A stretch of 64,000 nt of DNA from positions 2,046,001 through 2,110,000 of the forward strand of contig JACAAK010000003.1 of assembly GCA_025093985.1 (NCBI GenBank). Reading direction: 5' to 3'. Under the pieces are notes generated by a model. That model had not been told where the DNA came from. It saw only the letters and a list, made by a program, of their open reading frames with translations, and did not search any database. The DNA is from Calvatia gigantea (taxonomy: Eukaryota > Basidiomycota > Agaricomycetes > Agaricales > Lycoperdaceae). Made by a program: the position numbers and the translations under genes. This document shows positions 47,346 through 58,384 of the stretch, piece by piece (the stretch's first letter is position 1; each line of letters begins with the position of its first letter).

Positions 47346-48402
47346 ATGGACCTATATCATCCGTCGCCAGCAGGTTCATTGAAGACCGAAATAAAGAAAG
47401 TCACAGCAGGTGGCGGGCGCATTACACTCGCAGTCCACGGTACTAAAGCGATATTTGAAGAGCTCTCTTCAGCGTACCCGTTGAAACTTTTATCGCCGCA
47501 AATACACGAGCGTGAAGTTGCCCTTGTGTATTTACTGTCGTATGGTGGTGGACTCGTTGCTGGTGATCAAGTTGAGCTCAACGTCAAGCTGAAGGAGAGA
47601 AGTAAACTGCTAGTTCTGTCCCAGGTAAAATCTCAAAATCGTAACGAGTACCAAATGGACTGAACGAGAATTATCTTGGAAAGGGATCAACGAAGGTGTT
47701 CAAAGCTAGACCCGGACAACGACTCGCGTCCATACGCGCAGATTCCTCATACCGTGACATCTCCACCTTCAGACGACTCATTGACAACACAAACAATACG
47801 CTATACCCTCCTTCCTGAAAGCTCCCTCTTCCTCCTCCCCGACCCAGTGACGTGTTTCCGCTCTGCATCGTATAACCAGATTCAAAAATTTGATATTGCA
47901 CCGGATGCAAACGTCGTGATATTGGACTGGTTCACATCCGGACGGAGAACGTTGGACGAAGAGTGGGCTTTCACGAGGTATTATTCCGAAAACGAAATTT
48001 TTGTCGGGGGGAAACGATGGGTGAGGGACGTCATGCTTCTCGAGGCCGAAAAAGAGACATCACAGACTGGTCCCTTGCCGAAGAGACTATTGGGGGAGAA
48101 GATGGCGCCTTATTCCTGCTATGCCATGGTGCTCCTTTATGGGTCGCAGGTACGGAAGATAATTGAGGATTTCAGGCAGAAGTTCGAAGCCACAACAGTG
48201 TTCAAGCGACGGGTGCCAGAAGTTCTGATATGGTCCTTCAGCACCCTGGAGACACCCAGCGCAGAAGAATCAACGAGCAGAGGGGCCATCGTGAGAGTTG
48301 CAGGGAAAGAGACAGGAGCTGGTCAAGGAATGGTTGAAAGAAGGGTTAAAGGGGATCGAAAGTGCTGTGGGCACTGATGTTTATCGTCGAGCTTTTGCAT
48401 AG
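47346..48402 (+). CDS. ureD: urease accessory protein UreD
   Basis: UreD/UreH acts with UreF and UreG as chaperone for nickel insertion into urease. Two exons, 47346-47624 and 47684-48402. MDLYHPSPAGSLKTEIKKVT, then family text: AIFEELSSAYPLKLLSP, SYGGGLVAGDQVELNV, GSTKVFKARPGQRLAS, SLFLLPDPVTCFRSASYNQI, DWFTSGRRTLDEEWAFTRYY, ENEIFVGGKRWVRDVMLL, LAPYS-like KMAPYSCYAMVLLYGSQ, and the end AIVRVAGKETELVKEWL. One extra base lies between about 47700 and 47790 (before TIRYTLLPESSLF) and another at 48315-48316 (GG for G). With both removed the protein ends GTDVYRRAFA at 48402; as written it stops at 48377. No other urease gene is in the window. Confidence 0.88.
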
Positions 48403-49306
48403 AGTTACAGTTATCCACCTAATATGATTCGTCATATCTGGTTGTCACCATTCTACTACACCTTTTGGCTGTTGGACCAATTCTGACGCGAGCCTGCCCG
48501 TGTTTGTCGGGTGTTCTCAGGGAGTCATGGACGTTTCAATGCTTCTGATCTGCCAGAGAAGCGGCACCCGCCAAGGGCCAAGTGTTCAAACGTTCATACA
48601 TTATATTACGAAGGTCATACTCCAAGCACCCTTGTGGCCCGGGAGATCGTTGATCGTTGAGCGTTAACCAGTGACTTATCAGAGCACAAGAATTCGAGAA
48701 ACCACGCCTGCATGGGTGTGGCAAGGCAATCTATGAAATGTGCTATGACTGTCGGCACCTAATTGTCCCACACATTTGCGCCGTTGTCAGCTCTAGTCTA
48801 TTGCCCATTGCCCAATGGAGCCTATCACTTGGCTGTGAGTGCGAAAAGTTTAGAATATCACACCTCATCAGACCGATGGATCTTCCTCTGGTTTGGCTTG
48901 ACTTCTCACTGGGAATCCGGGGAACACTCCTGCTGCTTCAATATATATAAAAGAACCAGAATGACAGAGGCATATAATTGATGTGTCTCAAGGATGATGT
49001 CTCACACGTCGTGTTCGCAAAAACAGCTTCCTGCATGCGTTCTTCCTCCTCCTGACTTTACGAACCGCTAGTAGCACTTCACCAACCTAAAGACAAATAG
49101 AGATTTACCGGACTTCCTCATCCCCTTATGTATTCAGTGATCTGGGATCACTGGCCTTCCTCCAACTTAAAGCCGTTCGCTACTCTCGTGGAAACATCAA
49201 TATTACAAACCTGGGACACAAAGGATATAACTATAGTCGTTGGCGCTCCGCTGTTCGCTTGGTCGTCTGACCACCAGCATCTTATTACTCTGAGCTGTGG
49301 TTTCCT
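48403..49306. other. intergenic region upstream of Dal5-type transporter
   Basis: About 900 bp with no supported gene. It contains a good TATA element (ATATATATAAAAG near 48941-48953), some 350 bp before the transporter ATG, which would imply a long 5' UTR or an unused site. Confidence 0.5.
48941..48953 (+). promoter_or_regulatory. TATA-like element
   Basis: ATATATATAAAAG, preceded by a CTTCA tract. Distance to the 49307 ATG is long (about 350 bp), so its use is uncertain. Confidence 0.35.
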
Positions 49307-51619
49307 ATGACTACTAACATCGACAAGAGGGCTTCCGACGAATTCGAAACAAAGCAGGAGACGCTTTATCGACACGATGTGGATACTTCCGGCATAGACG
49401 AGAAGAAGTTAATGCGAAGAGTGGACTGGCATGTTATACCCTGGCTGGCTTTACTGTACCTCTTGAACTTTTTGGACAGAGGAAGTATTGGGAATGCAAA
49501 GGTACGAGATCCGTCTGTCACCGTTGTCTGCCAGGTTGAGTAACAATTAAAAGCTGTACAACTTCGAAAGAGACCTGGGGATTAACGATAATCAGTACCT
49601 GATAGCCCTCACCCTCTTCTTCTTCCCTTACTCGATATTTGAGGTGCGCGATGTCCCTCTTTCACGTCAAATTACTCTGACGTCGTGGAAGCCCGCTAGT
49701 AATGTCATCTTGCGGAGACTGAAACCCTCAATATGGTTGTCAACAATGATTGTGTTGTGGGGGATCGTGATGGTCAGACACCCACCTTCGTTCTGAGTAA
49801 GTATAATTGCTGAGATATTATAGACACTCCATGGCGTCATTCATAACTATGGAGGTCTTATCAGTGAGTTCCGTCCTTTCATGGCGTTGTGGGGCACCCG
49901 ATGATTCAATCTAAATTTAGCATTGCGACTCTTGCTCGGAATGACAGAAGCTGGGATGTACCCAGGAATTGTCTTTTACATCTCAAGGTCAGTCTCTCAG
50001 TGGTGTGGCTCCGAATATATATTCCTGTAACACCCGAGGTTCTTGCAGTTGGTACAAACGATCAGAAACCGGAACCAAGGTCGCAATATTCTTCTCGTCC
50101 GCGACAATTGCGGGAGCATTTAGTAAGTTAATCATCATCTCCCCAATACGACCCCCGCGCTCACAAATCATCAGGTGGATTGCTTGCGGCTGCGATTGCC
50201 AACATGGATGGAATTGGAGGCAGACCAGGTATATCATCGGCTATCTAGTCGGGAAAAAGGACATCGTTTCTTACCCTTCTGACAGGCTGGGCGTGGATTT
50301 TCATTTTAGAGGGTCTTTTTACTGTCGTTATCGGCGTTATATCCTATTTTATTATTCAGGATTTCCCGGATACTGCCAAATTCCTTTCAGAAACGGAGCG
50401 TACGTATACTAGCTGTTTCAGCGGGCGTCTTAAGTATGCTAAGAACATTTGCAGGTGTTTTCATTATCCGCCGGTTGCAAAGTGACATGAAATTTAGTGC
50501 AGCAGGAGAGAAATTTCATTTTAAATACGTCTGGAAGAGCTTGAAAGACTGGAAGACTTGGGTGGCTAGTACGTACCCCCGAAATGAACTCCCCATTATT
50601 GACAAGCATTCGGTTTATAGTGGCAATTTACATGGGATTGTGAGTAGAACCAAGGGTCCCCGAAACGTGTAAAGCTAATTTCCTTCAGCGATGGTCCACT
50701 CTACGCGTTCTCCCTTTTCACACCTTCTATCATAAACCAGCTAGGTACTTTGTTTGCAATCGCTGCGTGTCTCGAACTAATCTATACGGGGGTTGTGCAG
50801 GATTTACTGCCACCAAAGCCAATCTCCTTTCAGTTCCAGTCTATGCCTGGGGTTGCTTTATGACTATTGTTATCGGCATATACGGCGACAAGTTGGGTAA
50901 ACGATGTCTTGTGAATCTGTACGTCCATCCTCGGATTCTATCATTGGGTATGCAACTTAGTTGTGTACAGTTGTCTCTTTGGTATTGGTTTAGTTGGCTA
51001 CATCATCCTCATATGCTCTCGGAACCCCGCGCTTTCGTATTTTGCTTCTTATCTTGCGGTTTCGTGAGTGATAAGTTCCCCACCCACACATGACACGAAA
51101 CACCGACAATCTCTGCTTTGAACGTAGGGCAATTTATCCAACGATTCGTAAGGAGCCATTTATGCCTTATCCCTCGTCGTCTGACACTTCTTTCAGCAAA
51201 TTCAGTAGCATGGGTGGCGGGGAACGTTGAGGGTGCCTATAAACGGAGCGTAACCTTAGGCATGGCCATTGGATTCGGGAACATCAATGGGGCTGTAACA
51301 GCTAACGTGGTTTGTCCTTCCTTCATTCGGATATCCTCAGAGTCTGACCTTCAGCTAGTACCGCGCAGGGGATAGACCATGGTATCCGTTGGGACATGGT
51401 ATAGTCCTAGCATACATTGGCATAGGCTTTTTCAGCAGTCTCCTCTTCGCTTTTCTTCTCCGTCGCGAGAATCTCAAACGCGATCGAGGAGAACGTGACG
51501 AGATTATTGAAGGGGTTGACAATAAAAACGCTCAAGAGCGTAATGGGCGTTATCAGAGTATCGAAGCCGCTAAAATCGATAAGGGCGATGAGTGGAGTGG
51601 GTTCCGATATACATTATGA
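49307..51619 (+). CDS. MFS transporter, anion:cation symporter (Dal5/allantoate-permease) type
   Basis: Plasma-membrane transporter with the ACS-family pattern: DEKKLMRRVDWHVIPWLALL at TM1, LNFLDRGSIGNAKLYNFERD, LTLFFFPYSIFE, LRLLLGMTEAGMYPGIVFYI, WYKRSETGTKVAIFFSSATI, GGRPGWAWIFILEGLFTVVI, DFPDTAKFLSETER, FDGPLYAFSLFTPSIINQLG and YRAGDRPWYPLGHGIVLAYI. Substrates in the family are carboxylates such as allantoate, nicotinate or pantothenate; the exact one is unknown. The gene is cut into 16 exons in 2.3 kb, including exons of 19 nt (50621-50639) and 20 nt (51128-51147). All 15 joins are canonical and in frame. It is convergent with the m-AAA protease gene. Confidence 0.9.
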
Positions 51620-51874
51620 TAGCAGAGCTTGGGTTGTAGGTCAAGGAGATGTTTTCTACTCATTAGGGGGCCATGATAACAAAAAGTAAACTAAAAAAGT
51701 CGTATGATCTTGTACGGACGGGCGATTGGTGCTAAACGAACGGCAAGGTAGGGCGCGAGGTACGAGTGTGACTATATCGCAAGTAATATACACAACCTTG
51801 GTGGGCAGATGCATAAAAGAGGACCCACGTCTATCCTAATAAAGAGATGAAATTTCCCAAGGAGTGAAAAAGAC
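51620..51874. other. convergent intergenic gap
   Basis: 3' UTRs of the transporter and AFG3-like gene. Nothing else seen. Confidence 0.5.
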
Positions 51875-54429
51875 CTATAGCATTCGAGGATCATCTAGAC
51901 TCTTGGAGATGGGTGCTGGGCTGGGACTGGGTAAAGGGTCATCGATCTCGCCTTGGGTCGAAGGGGGGAGTTTGGCTTCTTTACGGTGCTCATCTAACCA
52001 TTTGTCCATGTCGTCCTGAGAGGAGAAGGGTCGTTTGCCCAGAAGCTCAATCATATCCTCGCTGGGGGTAAACCGTCAATTGAGAAGGAAAGAATAGAAA
52101 AAAAGAACACGAACCGAGTAATGACCTCTTTGGATAAGAGCAGTTGGGCAACCTTGTGAATGTCCTCCTTATGCTCAGTCAGTAGTTTCCGTGTCCGCTC
52201 ATACGCATTCCTGAGCGAGTAGTCAGAACCATTCGCGCATGAGTATGAACGAAGCTAAAAGCGTACGTGATCATCTTGCGCACTTCGAAGTCCAACATCT
52301 CGGCAGTCTTCTCGCTGAAAGGTTTGGTCCAGCTCTCTTTGGCTGCGCGGTCACCGCCATAACTAACAGGACCAATGACATCATTCATGCCATAGTTTGC
52401 ACAAGCCTCAAACGCCATCCGCGTAATCTTTTGTAGGTCGTCTTGGGCACCGGTTGTAATGTTTTCTGCGCCGAAGAAGATTTCCTCAGAAACACGCCCG
52501 CCAAGGGTCATGCATATCCGATCCATCATTTGGGGTGTTGATAGGAGATAGCGCTCAGGCGGGAGATACTAAACGAACAATAAATAATGGACCAGGGCGG
52601 ACGAAAAGTGGATTATTTACCTGAGCATATCCAAGAGCACCGACGCCACGAGGGATAATACTAACCTTCAGCAGAGGATCGGCATGTTCTAAGAACCATC
52701 CACAGATGGCATGCCCAGCCTCGTGATATGCAACGGTCTTCTTCTCCTCCGGACTGAGGACACGACTCTTCTTCTCCAGTCCGACGATGACACGCTCGAT
52801 GGCGGTGTCGAAGTCAACTGACTGCACAGATTCTGAAGCCTTGCGAGCAGCATGAAGGGCAGCCTCATTGCAAACATTGGCAATGTCAGCGCCGGAAAAT
52901 CCGGGAGTGAGGACAGCAAGCTTGTGAGCAAGAGATTCCATATTCTGGGCAAGGTCCGCTTCGAGCTTGAGAGGACGGAGATGGACCATGAAGATACCCT
53001 TACGCCCTGAGACATCTGGACGGTCAATGGCTATGTGCCTATCAAAACGTCCGGGGCGCAAAAGAGCCGGGTCAAGGACGTCCGGTCTATTGGTGCCTGC
53101 GAGGATAACGATGTGCTCGTTGGTTCCGAAACCGTCCATTTCAACGAGGAGCTGGTTCAGCGTTGATTCTCGCTCGTCGTTGCCACCGAAGCCGCCCCCT
53201 TTGGCTCGTGATTTGCCAATTGCGTCAATTTCGTCGATGAAGATGATACAAGGGGCGTTCTTCTTGGCGGATTGGAAGAGGTCACGTACACGAGAGGAAC
53301 CGACACCAACGAACATCTCAACGAACTCGGAGCCGGAAACAGAAAGGAAAGGGACAGACGCTTCGCCTGCTGTGGCCTTGGCCAACAGTGTCTTGCCAGT
53401 ACCTGGGGGACCGGAAAGAATGGCACCGCGAGGGATTTTGGCTCCCAACTTTTCGTATTTGGCAGGATCCTTTAAAAACTTGACAAACTCCATAATCTCC
53501 TCCTTTGCCTCATCCATACCGGCGATATCCTTAAACTTGGTCTTGACTTCGGTATCCTTGTTGAACAAACGGGCCCTGCTTTTGCCCATGTTGAAAATAC
53601 CGCTTCCTGCATTACTAGCACCGCGTCGGCTGAACCAGTAGAGTGTACCAAGAAGGATGAGGGTGGGTGCAAAGTTGAGGATAGCATTCATGGTGGAAAT
53701 TTCTTCGTGATATGCGACGGGCAGACGCTCGTGACTAGGAATACCTAGCTCATTCTGAGCTTCATCGAGCTTCCGCTCGAAAGCCTCCACACTCCCAATG
53801 TAGAAATGGTACTCTCCTCCTCCAAGAGTCGCCTGAGGATACATGTTGTTCGCATTGGGATGCAGCTTGACGCGTACACGGTGGTTATTGACCACGGTTA
53901 ACTTCTCCACGAGGCCCTTGTCAAGAAAAGCATTGCGGAATTCTTGCCATGTAATTTCTCGTGAGGAAGATACGTTGGAGTTTGAGTACGCCAAATAGGC
54001 CACGGCAGAAGCCGTCATCCACGCCAGTTGGTTGTTGGTGAAACCATTATTGGGTGGCGGCGGTGGTGGTGGTGCTCCACGCTTTTTGCCCTTGTCTGAC
54101 GAATCGGACTCGGGCTCCTCCGCTGAAGATTGCCCTTTTCTGCGCTGCTGCTGGTATTGTTGGAAAAAACCCTCGAGCGCTTTTGGAAGCTCGGGCTTCT
54201 GGGGTTGAGCAGGATCCGAAGTGGGTGTTTTCTTGTCCTTTTGCTGAGCATCTATGCTCGACTCATCTTGCTTCTGTTTCCCTTTCGAGTCTTGATGTTT
54301 ACTCGAGTCCTCTGAAGGTGGCTTTGGATCGGAAGTTGGTGTAGCGTAAAACCGTGGAGAGGCGACAGACCTGAGGGCGAGTCTGCGGGACGAGGTAAGG
54401 GGAACCAAGCGTAAAGAACGCGATAACAT
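51875..54429 (-). CDS. AFG3: mitochondrial m-AAA protease subunit (Afg3/Yta12)
   Basis: ATP-dependent metalloprotease of the inner mitochondrial membrane facing the matrix. The protein, about 800 residues, starts [20 protein letters not shown], a typical mitochondrial presequence. A charged linker is followed by two membrane segments ([32 protein letters not shown]) flanking the FtsH-ext domain. The AAA module shows Walker A GPPGTGKT, pore motif [13 protein letters not shown], Walker [12 protein letters not shown] and the second region of homology [20 protein letters not shown]. The zinc-protease motif is [12 protein letters not shown] with a later [18 protein letters not shown]. Four exons; the last encodes an acidic/Pro-rich tail. 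Afg3 versus Yta12 cannot be decided here. No frame breaks. Confidence 0.93.
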
Positions 54430-54799
54430 GGATGTGGTGAAGAAGAAGAGAGGAGCTCAGAGAAAAGGATGACCAGCGATCAGCTAACCGGTGACCGAGC
54501 GACTCTTGCCGCCGTGCGGCGTCATCGCTGCGTTCTCTCCCAAAAGCTGACTCAGCTTTTTCATCACTAATCACGCTGACTTGTTCCCACAGTTACTCAT
54601 TCCTCTGTGCCGGAATAGCCGACCTCTCAGGTCGACGCAAACCCCATCGTGCCAGGTTTCCTCCGCTTTGAGGAGCAGGTACTGATCAGTGACTCTAAAT
54701 TAGCACTCGGTGTCGCAGATTCCTGCGCCCCAATAAGGACTCGCCCGGATTGTCGAGGTATTTAAGCAGTCCAGGATTTGCACAGTCTTCATCGCCAGG
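54430..54799. promoter_or_regulatory. divergent promoter, m-AAA protease / epoxide hydrolase
   Basis: 370 bp between starts. A CCAAT (near 54730) and TATTTAA (54759-54765) face the epoxide hydrolase, 35-40 bp before its ATG; its 5' UTR must be very short if they are used. Confidence 0.45.
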
Positions 54800-56097
54800 A
54801 TGGATCCAGGCTGCTACAAGGACCTCTTAACCTCTCGTGGTCTCAATTACCACTACTACTTCTCAGCGCCAAAAGACAAACAGCTTACCCTCCTTTTCCT
54901 CCATGGATTTCCAAGCTCATCGTATGACTGGCACAACCAAGTAACACACTTCCAAGGGCTTGGTTATGGACTAGTAGTCCTCGATATGCTTGGCTACGGC
55001 GGCACAGCCAAACCCGTTGATCCCGAGAAGTACAAATCCAGTCTAATGGTCAAGGATATTGTCGACATCCTTGATGCGGAAAAGGTCGGACGCTGCGTCG
55101 TAATTGGACATGATTGGTGACCATCATCATCAGATGAGTTACCTCGTTAACCAACTAACCGTTCGTACCCAGGGGATGCAACGTTACTGCTCGGCTGGCG
55201 AATTACTATCCTGATCGCTTTACTGGCTTCGGCTTCCTTGTCGTTGGTTATCTCCCTCCAAATACTGAGCAGACATACGAGCAGCGGGTTGCTTTTGTGT
55301 GTATCCTCGCTGACGCCTTGATGGGATCCTGACCCTCCAAAGGTGAAACAGGTATTTGGAAGAGAATTTGGTGGATATCAGTACGTTTCTTCCGAATAAA
55401 ACACTATCCGATTTCTCAGATTTTATAGGGCATTCTTTGCGGAAGCTGGCGGTCACGAGTTGTGCGAGAAAAATGTACGCCTCTACAGCCAATCTCTCGT
55501 CCTCTTGCCGTATAATCGCCTTCTAGTTCGACTCTTTTTATAGCCTCATCCACGCTAGTAATGCCGAGACACTTTGGGCCGACATTTTGTCCCCCTCGGG
55601 CGAAACTAAAAAATGGGTTGAGCAGAACAAACAAGCCGAGCTCAGCCCCCTTATCCCAGCAGAAGCACGTCTATCACTTTGACTCGGGCCGCTTTTACTA
55701 ATGCTCTTCTAGGATCATGCATATCGGAAGAACCTTCTTCAAAGAGATGGACTCGGAGGGCCAGTGTGCTGGTATAAAATCGTAGTTAGTGATATCGACC
55801 GCGAAGACAACAAACGTCCGTCATTTCTCGATCAGGAAATATCCTTCTCACGTACTCACGCACAACTTATCAGAAATTCCCCTGTCTACGTACCAGGTTG
55901 AGAAGCCTGTATTCCTCGGCATGGCAGAGAAAGACCCCCTTGCGCCATCAATCTTCTTCAGGCAACCCGCAGAGAAGTTTTGCAAAAATCTCACAGTCAA
56001 AAGCTTTGGTGGCGGTCACTGGCTCTTGTGGGATACGAAAGACGAGGTTAACAACGAGTTGGGTGCCTGGCTCGAGACTTTAGCCGAGAGCGCTTGA
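54800..56097 (+). CDS. soluble epoxide hydrolase (alpha/beta-hydrolase fold)
   Basis: Converts epoxides to diols. MDPGCYKDLLTSRGLNYHYY, then the oxyanion motif HGFP (about residues 35-38), LGYGGTAKP, and the nucleophile elbow GHDWG with Asp about residue 105, the Asp rather than Ser that marks epoxide hydrolases. A cap follows (RLANYYPDRFTGFGFLVVGY, LPPNTEQTYEQRVAF, GGYQFYRAFFAEAGGH), then DGLGGPVCWYKI and EKPVFLGMAEKDP. The catalytic His is in SFGGGHWLLWDT. Start at the first ATG; about eight exons. The join after LIPAE (55664/55713) needs a GC-AG intron of 48 nt, or an extra base with a GT donor at 55669. A decayed relative lies 1.6 kb away on the other strand. Substrate unknown; detoxification or lipid/secondary metabolism are possible. 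Confidence 0.87.
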
Positions 56098-57599
56098 TCA
56101 ACGACCTGCGCTCTCTGCCCAAGAAATCTGCACACTACATGTGTACACGTAGCACCAGTCTAACAGTCTCCAAAATCATTGCCCTTGTGTGCTGTAATTT
56201 GGTCCTGACTGAAAAGAGGTCAACGTTGGTGCGCTGTCAAGGATCCGTCGGGTAGCACATGAAGATCAGAGACTGGTCAGGCTTAAGCCTTTCTGAACAT
56301 CGATCAACGCGAGCAACACAGGAACGGGCCTCGGGAACACCAATCCCTCCCCACCGGGACCACTCCATTCGTCGTGTGGCCTTCCAGTCGTCCGAAACCA
56401 ACGCAAATCGCACTCTGAGGTTGTGGAAAACCTTCCCGGAACCCCTGACACCTGTCGCGTTTCGCTGGTCGCATATGACACAAAGGTAACCACAACCACA
56501 ACCACAGTTGATAACCACAGTTGAACTCATTGAAGCTGCCGTAATTGGTGCTGCTGTGATTTATTAAAGAGACTCTTCGTGAGCTTGTGCTTGCCGATTT
56601 TGAGACGATGCTATGATTTGGGCTTTCAGGTAGTATCCTTTGGAAAAGGCGGGAAAAGTATGTACTGGCAGGGTGAATGGCGGGGGGTGAGCGTTTTGAG
56701 CGGAGCAGACTCCAGCCGAGATTCCACGAGCCCACAGTATGTTTCGACGCAGGGCACCACCAAAATGAAACCAAAGCAAATCCATCACTTATGAACCCAG
56801 CGCGTAATTCTTGCGTTGGATATGATGAGCCGTCTGGCGTCATACATAAAGGGCGCGAATTGTGGCGTTCAAACAACGGACATTGATTATGCGGTGGTTG
56901 TATGTCGAAGAACACAGGATTCACGATCAAATACTTCTTGAGCTGTATTTCTAGAAAGGAAACTGTCATTTCTCTCATCGAATAATCAAAAGGACATGGG
57001 TGACACGTTGATCATCTCGCAAATGAAATCCTGAAACCAGAGCTCAGGCGAAAGAAGGCAGCAGCGGGGGAGCCCGTCCTCGAGGAAAGATGGATGCACC
57101 TTAACTTAGCACAGAGGCGCCTTCTCTGTGTTCTTCTGGCCGAATTCCTCTCACCACAGTTTCATACTCGGATGAGCGATATCGGCCTTGATCAGGTCTT
57201 CAATTTCGTCCTCCAGAGACATACCTCTCCAGCGGTGTATGAAACAGGAGGCCCCACCCCAACACCCCCCCAAAAAAAAACGCGGTCGCAGAGCACTAAC
57301 AGGTGCTAGATCGGTCACTCAGATCTTGGGATCTTCTGAAAACGTCAAGCTGGGTAGCTGTCAAATCGCCTCTTCTGTCGCCAAACCTCTGGTAGATGTA
57401 GCGCTCATTTTGTTCTTGGTGACCTTTGCTGCACCTTGCTCGGCAAAGCAGTAACCGTTCCACTCGTATCCACTAATCCGCTTCGTCCATCGTGCGAACA
57501 TTTGAGCGGAAACCAGTTAGCGGTTGTGGGAAGAACTGGCTGCTTGGGTTATAAGCTCCGTGGTTGAATTCAGTCTTGGTGGAGGTATAGAATGGCGAG
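56098..57599. other. long gap without supported gene
   Basis: About 1.5 kb. Holds the epoxide hydrolase 3' end and unassigned DNA. A minus-strand open frame of 224 residues (56304-56978) has no recognisable sequence. A (CCACAA)n-like short repeat lies near 56490-56505 and a C-run/A-run near 57262-57280. Confidence 0.5.
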
Positions 57600-57895
57600 G
57601 AAACCAAAGGCTACCAACCAGTTTTTTGAACAGTTTGCGAGCCTTGAGGACCTCAACCCCCCTGCAACCGCGATGTTCATGGTCAACAGGATCCGGGATC
57701 AAGAACGATTGCCGCATATCATGGCCAATAGCAACCCCGTTGCTCTTCACGCCTTCAAATCTAAGACATCGAGTAGATCTTGACAAATTAGATAAACTAG
57801 ATTCGTCGCATATCCGTCCAATTCCGGGGGTTTGGCATTTTCTCCGAAGCCCAAGAAGTCCAGCGCCAATACTGGGAGGCCTTTGTCGGTAAAGA
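57600..57895 (-). pseudogene. decayed alpha/beta-hydrolase (epoxide-hydrolase-like) relic
   Basis: Reading the minus strand from about 57895, one frame gives KGLPVLALDFLGFGENAKPP and then LDGYATNLVYLICQDLLDVL before a stop; a shifted frame resumes with VAIGHDM. These match the region of an epoxide hydrolase from the LDxLGYGxxAKP strand to the nucleophile elbow. The Trp after the catalytic Asp (GHDW in the intact gene at 54800) is Met here, and neither the N-terminal HGxP part nor the cap and catalytic His were found nearby. So only a fragment with stops and frameshifts remains. It is on the opposite strand to, and clearly diverged from, the intact gene. Confidence 0.65.
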
Positions 57896-58384
57896 ATGTT
57901 ATTTGGCTCTGCCGCCATGAACAAATGACCGTGTTGGTAATGGTGGCTCTTCTTGACTAGGTTGACTCGGACTATAGGCTGAAAGACGATGACGAAAGTA
58001 GTGATAAACGAGATCACTGAATTTAACGAGCTTCTTATACTTAGCAACACGTGTTTATCCGGAATGGAATTCAGGTATTTGTCGGGGGAGAGGCTGCGCC
58101 TGTCTTTGGCGGAATCGGAGACGACTGACCTTCGACCAAGCGAGTCCGGGGGTGGAGAGTCCTTTCATTAAGATTACATCGACCAACAACCCCATTGTGA
58201 AACTTCGGTAATATCAAGCACAGGCCGAGCAGCCGCATATCGGAAGGTGTGGAACATGCGAGGCCATACAGCACACATGATCAACCGCCATGGGCATATC
58301 TGGGTTATATTGACGCATTAGCACATAACTACAGATGAAGGGGAAGTATCTCCATACATAGAGAACATGGGTATTTTGGCTCAC

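Noticed and set aside
56304..56978. 224-residue minus-strand open frame
   Set aside because: No recognisable motif and odd composition; includes translation of a short CCACAA-type repeat.
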